A stretch of 64,000 bases of DNA from contig NZ_PCOQ01000013.1 of assembly GCF_002975275.1 (NCBI RefSeq), positions 1-64,000 on the forward strand. The letters run 5' to 3'. A model generated the notes under the pieces. That model had not been told where the DNA came from, did no database searches, and saw only the letters and a list, made by a program, of their open reading frames with translations. The position numbers and the translations under genes were made by a program. The DNA is from Achromobacter sp. MYb9. Its GTDB lineage: Bacteria; Pseudomonadota; Gammaproteobacteria; Burkholderiales; Burkholderiaceae_B. Positions within the stretch are counted from its first letter, which is position 1. Each line of letters opens with the position of its first letter. Positions 58,692-64,000 of the stretch are shown here, in pieces.

Positions 58692-60284
58692 TCAGGCGCG
58701 CAGCTTCTTGCCCAGCCGGCGCCAGCCGATGACCACGCCGGTCAGGCTCAGCGCGGCGCCGCCCAGGCTCAGGAAAATCAGCAGCGCGTCCCATAGCGGC
58801 CGGCGCGACAGCAGGCCCGTCCAGTCCCAGCTATGCAAAAAGGCGAACAACCAGCGGCTGACGCGGTTGCTGCGGTCTTGCCGGCCCTGGATCAGGCCGG
58901 TGCGCGGGTCCAGATAGACCCAGGTGGCTTGCGGGTTGTCGTAGACCAGCCGCCACATGGGCAGGGGCTTTTCGATGTGGCCAAGCATGGCGTGTTCATC
59001 GCGCGCGTAGTAGTAAAGGTCATAGGCGCGCAGTACCTGCACCTTGCGCAGCGCCGCGCCGGGCACCAACTGCGTGGCCGCCTGCCGCAGATCCGTTTCG
59101 GTGAAGGCATGCGGTGTTGCCTGGGTGGCGGATAGCACCTGGGGCGCGCTGGCGGGGCCACGCGCCAGCACCACGTCCTGCCCGGCGGCGTGCGTCCAGC
59201 TCAGTTCGCGCGGTGCGGCGGGCAAGGCGGCGATCAGTGCCTTTGGCGGCGCCAGGGGGGCCGTGCCGGCCGGGCCTGCATACGCCGCCCGGTCCAGCGG
59301 CGCGGCCGTGCTGGTGAAGAGCTTCCAGGGGTTCATCGACATCAGCCCGCTGAAGATCCATGTCAGGGTGACGGCGGCGAACAGCAGGCCGCTAAGGTGG
59401 TGCCAGCGCATCATGGGTTCACGATAGGGCGAGCGGCTGCCGCTGGCGTAGGGCCGCGAAAAGCGCCAGCGCAGGATCCCCACGAGGGTGCCCGTCAAGG
59501 CCACGGCGACACCCGCGACGGACAGCCACACCACGATGTCGTGCCACCAGGGGTCCAGCGCATTGCCGCGGAATGGATACAGCCAGTGGATCCACGCGCC
59601 CGCATAGTTCCACAGGCGCTCGCTGCGCGTGGCGTCCAACACCACCGCGCCGGTCGCGGATGAGATATAGAGCCGCGTCCGGTCGGGGTCGTCCATGTCG
59701 ACGCGGTGCAGCGGGCGGTGCGGTTTAAGCGCGCCAGAATGCGTGTACACGTCTTCCTGGATGGCGCCGCGGTAATGCGCGGCGTATCGGCCGCCGAACC
59801 AGGCGCTGGCGGTGGCCTGCGCGACGGCGGCGTCGGCGGGCGGCAGCACGGCGCCCGTGACGGCATCCACGATGCTGGGCGCGTCGCGCGGGCCGCCGGG
59901 CACGGCATAGACCGGCGCGCCGCCGCGCGTGGCGGCCAGGCTCAGGCCCGATGCGCCGCGGGCGCTGGCGCCAACCGCCGCCAACGCCTGTTCGGGGGTG
60001 ATGGCGACCGTGGCGATCATGGCGGCGTCCAGGGGCGCCAGGTGCGACAGGCGTTCCTGTGGCGTCACCTTGGGGTAGCCCACGTACATCATCACCACGC
60101 CGCTTACGAACCACATGGCGAAGAACAGGCATAGCACGACGCCCGCCCAGCGGTGGATCAGGTAGAGCCAGCGCTTGGCGCGGGCGGTCAGCGGCGGGCC
60201 GGCAGGATGGCGCGGCGAAGGGGGCGAACGGGGCGAAAGGGGCGAAGGGGGCGAAAGGGGCGGACGGGATGGCGTGGCGTTCAT
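58692..60284 (-). CDS. PepSY-domain inner-membrane protein
   Basis: A 530-residue protein taken from the ATG at 60284; the frame stays open upstream inside the receptor gene. The N-terminus is a low-complexity run of Ser-Pro-x triplets coded by a 9-bp tandem repeat. Four PepSY_TM helices follow (RWLYLIHRWAGVVLCLFFAM, WFVSGVVMMYVGYP, MRWHHLSGLLFAAVTLTWIF, LHSWDWTGLLSRRPLWDALL). Proteins of this group act as reductases of ferric siderophore complexes or support TonB receptors. It lies 20 bases after a TonB receptor gene and is probably coexpressed. Confidence 0.78.
   Translation of the reverse strand: MNATPSRPPLSPPSPLSPRSPPSPRHPAGPPLTARAKRWLYLIHRWAGVVLCLFFAMWFVSGVVMMYVGYPKVTPQERLSHLAPLDAAMIATVAITPEQALAAVGASARGASGLSLAATRGGAPVYAVPGGPRDAPSIVDAVTGAVLPPADAAVAQATASAWFGGRYAAHYRGAIQEDVYTHSGALKPHRPLHRVDMDDPDRTRLYISSATGAVVLDATRSERLWNYAGAWIHWLYPFRGNALDPWWHDIVVWLSVAGVAVALTGTLVGILRWRFSRPYASGSRSPYREPMMRWHHLSGLLFAAVTLTWIFSGLMSMNPWKLFTSTAAPLDRAAYAGPAGTAPLAPPKALIAALPAAPRELSWTHAAGQDVVLARGPASAPQVLSATQATPHAFTETDLRQAATQLVPGAALRKVQVLRAYDLYYYARDEHAMLGHIEKPLPMWRLVYDNPQATWVYLDPRTGLIQGRQDRSNRVSRWLFAFLHSWDWTGLLSRRPLWDALLIFLSLGGAALSLTGVVIGWRRLGKKLRA
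60214..60267 (+). repeat. Six tandem copies of a 9-bp repeat
   Basis: Six units of GGCGAANGG in a row (last unit GGCGGACGG) lie within the start of the PepSY gene, read on its opposite strand. Each unit adds three residues of a Pro/Ser/Leu/Arg-type repeat (SPL, SPR, SPP), so copy-number change keeps the frame. Slippage would change only the length of the cytoplasmic tail. Confidence 0.8.
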
Positions 60285-60304
60285 GGCATGTCCATTTTCG
60301 CGGG

Positions 60305-62506
60305 TCAGAATCGCGCCTGCAGCGTCAGCTCCACCGAGCGCGGCGCGCCCAGGTAGAACATCGTCGGCGTCGCGTTGGCGGCATAGACCTTGTCGGTCAG
60401 GTTGCGCACGCGTGCCGTCACATTCAGCCGGGGGTTGATCCGATGCGACAGTGCGGCGTCGAACACCGTGTAGGACGGCGCCCAGACCGTGTTGGCCGCG
60501 TCCGCGTAGGCGCGGCCCACATGGCGCGCGGCCAGGCTGGCGTTCCAGTCCGGCACGAAGGCGTAGTCCAGCCACACGTTGGCGATGCGGCGGGGCGTGT
60601 TGGTGGGCACGTTGCCATTGCGCGATACCGCGACGCCGCCAACGGATTGGGAAAAGTCGTCGTACTTCGGGTCCACGAACGCCACGTTGCCTTGCACGGA
60701 CAGCTTGGACGTCAGCTGCAGTCCGGCGGCTAATTCGATGCCGCGCGCCGACTGCGCGCCGACGGGAACGCTGACCCCGGGGTTGTCCGGGTCGGACGTG
60801 GCCATGTTCTTGCGCTTGATCTCGTAGACCGACACCGTGGCCGAACCACGACCGTCCCAGAAGTCGAACTTGCCGCCCACTTCGGTTTGCGTGCCGGTGG
60901 TGAGCTTGTCGTTGTTCAACACGTCCGCGAACGAGGCGGTGGCCAGCAGGCCGGATGGCGGATCCGCCGCCGTGGCGTACTGCGCATACAGCGAGGCCTC
61001 CGGGGTGATCTCCCAGTTCACGCCCAGGCGTCCCGTCACGGGCGAATAGCGCCGGGATGCGCTGGCGGGCGACGCCGCCGTGACGGCGCGGCGGTTGGTC
61101 AGATCCAGGTCGATGAAGTCCTTGCGCAAGGCCGATACGATCGCCACGCCGGGCAACACCTCGGTGCGGTTCTCCAACGTCAGCGCAATCGTGCGAATGC
61201 GGTTGTCGCGGTCGGCGGCGTGGCCGCGCGTCATGCCGGGAATGTCGTAGAAGTCGCCGGGCGAAAAGTCGTACGGGTCCACGGCGTCCACCTGGGCGGG
61301 CCGGCTGGTGGGATAGCGCGTGACCTTGTTCTGACTGATGTCCGCGCCGAACGACCAATCGCTGGGCAGGCCGCCAAGCGTCGACCGCAGCACGCCTTCC
61401 ACGCGGTTGCCCAGCAAGCTTTGCTCGTGGCGCTGCAACAGCGCGCCGGACCGCAGCACCAGGCTGTTGCCGGCGTTGAAGCGGTAGTTCTCCAGATTGC
61501 GGAAATCGCGTTCGGCGCGGTAGTAGTACAGCGTGTTCTTGAACGTCAGCGCCGGCCCGGCGCGCCATTCGGTCAGGGACCGGGCCCACAGCACCGATTG
61601 CTCGTACAGGCTGTCGTTGACGTTGTAGTTCTTGAACCGCGTGCCATCCAGGATGCGGCCGGCGCCTTGCACCACGCCGCCTGTGCCGGTTTTCAGCGGC
61701 GTGCCCCAGTAGGGGCGGTCCACCTGCTCGCGCTGGTACTCGAAGGCGAAGGTCTGGGTCACGTCGTCGCCCACATCGGACAGCAGCGAGACCGCGATCT
61801 GGCTTGCTCGAGACGCGTTGCCGTCGACCCAGCCGTGGCTGGCGCCGGTGTTGGCGTCGATGCGCAGGTAGTGCCCACGGCCCCCAGGTGCGCCAGCCAG
61901 TTGCTGGTTCACGCCCGCCGACCCTTGACGGCTGTCGAACGAACCCAGCCGGAATTGACCGTCGTAGAAGGTGTCGCGCTGGGGCAGCTTGGTCACGTAG
62001 TTGATCGCGCCGCCCACCGCGCCCGCGCCGAACAGGAAAGTCGAGGGCCCGCCGATGGCCTCGACGCGGTCGTAGATCCAGCTATCCACCGGGCGCGCGG
62101 CCACGGCGTCGTACTGCACCGAGATGCCGTTGAACAACTGCGTCACCTGACCGCCGGAAAAGCCCCGGTAGCTGACCGCCCCGGCGTTGCCGGGGGGCGA
62201 TGCGTTGTCCACGCCGGGGATGCCACGCGCGATGTCTTGCGTGTTCAGCGATCCGCGGGCGTCGATCTGTTCGCGCGAGATCACCGTGACGCTGGCGGGT
62301 GTTTCACGCAGGGTCAGCCCCAGGCGGCTGCCCGTGCTGTCGCGGGCGTCCAGGTTGATCGGGCCGTTGGGGGCGGGTTCCGGCTGCCCGGCGCCGTAGA
62401 CGGTGGTGGGCGCCAGCGTTTCCACGGCGGGTTCGGTGGTCAGGGCCTGGGCCGAGGCGCTGGCAAGCGCGCCCAGCAGCAGGGTGTAGCGGGTGGTTTT
62501 CTTCAT
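60305..62506 (-). CDS. TonB-dependent siderophore/metal receptor
   Basis: A 733-residue outer-membrane receptor from the ATG at 62506. A signal peptide ends ASAQAL. The plug holds LTLRETPASVTVISREQIDA, IARGIPGVDN, YRGFSGGQVTQLFNGISV, VEAIGGPSTFLFGAGAVGGA and INYVTK. The barrel ends in LTLQARF. By type it is a siderophore (FhuE/FoxA-like) or copper-type receptor. It is flanked upstream by DUF2946 and downstream by a PepSY gene, an arrangement typical of metal uptake operons. The ligand is unknown. Confidence 0.85.
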   Translation of the reverse strand: MKKTTRYTLLLGALASASAQALTTEPAVETLAPTTVYGAGQPEPAPNGPINLDARDSTGSRLGLTLRETPASVTVISREQIDARGSLNTQDIARGIPGVDNASPPGNAGAVSYRGFSGGQVTQLFNGISVQYDAVAARPVDSWIYDRVEAIGGPSTFLFGAGAVGGAINYVTKLPQRDTFYDGQFRLGSFDSRQGSAGVNQQLAGAPGGRGHYLRIDANTGASHGWVDGNASRASQIAVSLLSDVGDDVTQTFAFEYQREQVDRPYWGTPLKTGTGGVVQGAGRILDGTRFKNYNVNDSLYEQSVLWARSLTEWRAGPALTFKNTLYYYRAERDFRNLENYRFNAGNSLVLRSGALLQRHEQSLLGNRVEGVLRSTLGGLPSDWSFGADISQNKVTRYPTSRPAQVDAVDPYDFSPGDFYDIPGMTRGHAADRDNRIRTIALTLENRTEVLPGVAIVSALRKDFIDLDLTNRRAVTAASPASASRRYSPVTGRLGVNWEITPEASLYAQYATAADPPSGLLATASFADVLNNDKLTTGTQTEVGGKFDFWDGRGSATVSVYEIKRKNMATSDPDNPGVSVPVGAQSARGIELAAGLQLTSKLSVQGNVAFVDPKYDDFSQSVGGVAVSRNGNVPTNTPRRIANVWLDYAFVPDWNASLAARHVGRAYADAANTVWAPSYTVFDAALSHRINPRLNVTARVRNLTDKVYAANATPTMFYLGAPRSVELTLQARF

Positions 62507-62704
62507 GTCTGGAACCGGAGGGCGGCCCATGCGCCCGGTACCCCGCCGGGTAGCAGGCAGGGCAGGCGGGATCGCAAGGCCGTTCGCAGGGATCGGGATG
62601 ACGGCACGCGACCTGGCGCGTAACGCGCGCGGACGTAACGTGCCGACGGCGAAGGCGGGCAGGCGCGGACAGGTTCCGCCGTCAGGCGGCAGTGCTGCGC
62701 CGAC

Positions 62705-63118
62705 TTAGTTCGCGGGCGGTGCGCGCGGCTGGGCCGCGCTCCAGGCATGAAGGGGATTGGCCGCCAGGAAGAACAGCGGCGGGTAGGTGATGGCGCGGCC
62801 GATGGGGGCGGGCAGCACCGGCACGGGCGCGGGCAAGATGCCCACGCCGGCCTGTGGGTTGCGGCACAGCGGGCAGTGATGGCCATCGCCATGGGCGTCG
62901 GCCTGGCTGCCGTCGCCGCCATCGCGCGGCACTTCCAGCGTCAGGCCGGACTGCGTGTCGCCGTCGCTGACGCAGTAGTCCACGCTGATGCGAAGCGTGT
63001 GGTGACCGCCCGGGGACAGGCTCAGGGCATGTGCAAGCGACGGCGCCAACGACGCCCACAGAATCGCGGCAAGCGCGATCCACAGGGTGGGGCGGGTCAG
63101 GAAGGAAGCGAAGCACAT
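62705..63118 (-). CDS. DUF2946 family protein
   Basis: A 137-residue protein with an N-terminal signal or anchor (TLWIALAAILWASLAPSLAHA). The DUF2946 pattern of VDYCVSDG and HCPLCRNP follows, with a His/Asp-rich stretch (DAHGDGHHCPLC) before a Pro-rich end (LPAPVPVLPAP). It probably binds a metal in the periplasm. It is first in the operon DUF2946 - TonB receptor - PepSY, 198 bases ahead of the receptor. Family function is not established. Confidence 0.75.
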   Translation of the reverse strand: MCFASFLTRPTLWIALAAILWASLAPSLAHALSLSPGGHHTLRISVDYCVSDGDTQSGLTLEVPRDGGDGSQADAHGDGHHCPLCRNPQAGVGILPAPVPVLPAPIGRAITYPPLFFLAANPLHAWSAAQPRAPPAN

Positions 63119-63194
63119 GGAGCCGGATTATATCGGAGCAGATCGGCCATCCGCACGCGATATCCCGGCCTGCCTGCGGCATTTCGCCGCAGTT

Positions 63195-63893
63195 TCACAC
63201 GGACAGGTGCCGACGAACGTCCTCGCCGTCGATGGCGCTGCGGTCGCCGCTGGCCACCACCTCGCCGCGCGAGAGCACGACGAACTGGTCCGCCAGTTCC
63301 CGGGCGAAATCGAAGTACTGTTCGCACAGCAGGATGGCGATGTCGCCCCGTTGGCGCAGCATGTGGATCACCCGTGCGATGTCCTTGATGATGGACGGCT
63401 GGATGCCTTCGGTAGGCTCGTCCAGGATGATGAGCTTGGGCTCGGCCACCAGCGCCCGCGCGATCGCCAGCTGTTGCTGCTGCCCGCCGGACAAGTCGCC
63501 GCCGCGCCGCGACAGCATGCTCTTTAGCACCGGGAACAATTCGAAGACGTCTTCCCGGATGCGGCGCGCGCGCGACGCGGGCTGAGTCGCCATGCCCATC
63601 AGGATGTTCTCTTCCACGGTCAGGCGGGCGAAGATGTCGCGGCCTTGCGGCACATAGGCGATACCGCGCGCGGCGCGTTGATGCGGCGCCAGGCGGGTGA
63701 TGTCGGCGCCGTCGAAAACGATGTTGCCGCTGGCGACGGGCAGCACGCCCATCACGCATTTCAGCAGCGTGGTCTTGCCGACGCCATTGCGGCCCAGCAG
63801 CGCCAGGCATTCGCCTTGCGCCACCGACAGCGATACGCCGCGCAGCGTATGGCTGCCGCCGTAGTATTGGTTGATCCTGCTTACGTCCAGCAT
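63195..63893 (-). CDS. urtE: Urea ABC transporter ATPase UrtE
   Basis: A 232-residue ATPase of the branched-chain/urea group. INQYYGGSHTLRGVSLSVAQ, Walker A GRNGVGKTTLLKC, YVPQGRDIFARLTVEENILM, LSGGQQQQLAIARALV and LDEPTEGIQPSIIKDIARVI follow UrtE very closely, including the typical GIQPSII. It powers urea uptake with UrtABC and UrtD. It starts right after the urtD stop (1-base gap). A LivF-type assignment is the alternative. Confidence 0.88.
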   Translation of the reverse strand: MLDVSRINQYYGGSHTLRGVSLSVAQGECLALLGRNGVGKTTLLKCVMGVLPVASGNIVFDGADITRLAPHQRAARGIAYVPQGRDIFARLTVEENILMGMATQPASRARRIREDVFELFPVLKSMLSRRGGDLSGGQQQQLAIARALVAEPKLIILDEPTEGIQPSIIKDIARVIHMLRQRGDIAILLCEQYFDFARELADQFVVLSRGEVVASGDRSAIDGEDVRRHLSV

Positions 63894-63894
63894 G

Positions 63895-64000
63895 TCAGCG
63901 CCCCAGATAGACTTCGATCACGCGCGGGTCGGCCTGCACCTTGCTCATTGGCCCTTCGGCCAGCACCGAGCCTTCATGCAGCACCGTCACCTTGCCGTCG
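63895..64000 (-). CDS. urtD: Urea ABC transporter ATPase UrtD, C-terminal end (partial)
   Basis: Only the last 34 residues are in the window. They read KVTVLHEGSVLAEGPMSKVQ, then ADPRVIEVYLGR and TGA, the usual end of UrtD. The gene continues beyond base 64000. It is followed by urtE with a 1-base gap. Confidence 0.8.
   Translation of the reverse strand, partial: DGKVTVLHEGSVLAEGPMSKVQADPRVIEVYLGR

Noticed and set aside
60214..60267. Short CRISPR-like array
   Set aside because: Units are 9 bp, contiguous, and in frame in a coding region with no spacers.
62507..62704. Cobalamin riboswitch in front of the TonB receptor at 60305-62506
   Set aside because: No B12-box or other conserved riboswitch element was visible in the 198-base gap.

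Overview
The window is high-GC DNA that reads as a chromosome segment of a beta-proteobacterium of the Alcaligenaceae, most likely Achromobacter or a close Bordetella relative. The pointers are an intact hurIR-bhuRSTUV haem locus in the Bordetella gene order, a Bug-type (tripartite tricarboxylate transporter) solute-binding protein, a RegBA system next to cyoABCD, many LysR and AraC regulators, and DUF2946 and DUF4148 proteins. No rRNA, tRNA, CRISPR array, insertion sequence or prophage was seen. Genes are tightly packed and no gene-free stretch exceeds 300 bases.

Layout. 0-5.4 kb: the end of a malic enzyme gene, two small exported proteins, a methyltransferase behind twin palindromes, slyX, a PqqU/YncD-type TonB receptor, and nifQ behind a ModE-like operator. 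5.5-8.1 kb: an exported TPR/ankyrin protein. 8.1-15.9 kb (minus strand): a respiratory block DUF2946 - Sco - PCuAC - regB - regA - cyoABCD, with RegA-like and ANR-like sites and two leader hairpins in front of cyoA. 15.9-19.7 kb: an unusual hydrolase-SnoaL fusion, a MASE1-PAS protein and an NlpD-like lipoprotein. 19.7-24.1 kb: a cystine-type ABC importer, a P1 peptidase and a haemolysin III protein with a leader mini-ORF. 24.1-29.6 kb: kynR/kynU with an amino-acid permease, then a LysR gene divergent from a threonine-synthase-like enzyme. 29.7-32.5 kb: VOC protein, WYL regulator, exported 2H-phosphoesterase-like protein, CopD-like membrane protein. 32.6-40.6 kb: hurI-hurR-bhuR-(terminator)-bhuS-bhuT-bhuU-bhuV, a Fur- and haem-controlled haem uptake system. 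40.7-42.1 kb: yajQ and a LysR regulator. 42.1-50.2 kb: an AraC/PchR-type regulator divergent from a xenosiderophore uptake operon (TonB receptor, RhtX-like MFS, two ABC half-transporters, a 50-residue protein), without siderophore biosynthesis genes. 50.2-53.0 kb: mntP with a yybP-ykoY manganese riboswitch, a class-A-like tetA/tetR pair with two tet operators, and an epimerase gene fragment next to tetR. 53.1-55.2 kb: divergent Ada-AlkA fusion and ogt around a perfect 14-bp inverted repeat. 55.3-58.6 kb: tartrate/malate dehydrogenase, Bug protein, PAP2 phosphatase, ArsC. 58.7-63.1 kb (minus): DUF2946 - TonB receptor - PepSY reductase-like operon. 63.2-64 kb: urtE and the end of urtD.

The dominant theme is metal and redox physiology. 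It includes three TonB-dependent iron, haem or siderophore-type receptors plus a PqqU-like one, copper delivery to oxidases, a molybdenum-linked NifQ, manganese efflux, and redox control of quinol oxidase. The most notable observations are the ModE-like box in front of nifQ, the RegA/ANR control region of cyo, the Cys-nucleophile hydrolase-SnoaL fusion, the exported 2H-phosphoesterase-like protein, the unannotated 50-residue protein ending the siderophore operon, the tetAR cassette beside a gene scar, and the symmetrical ada/ogt operator.
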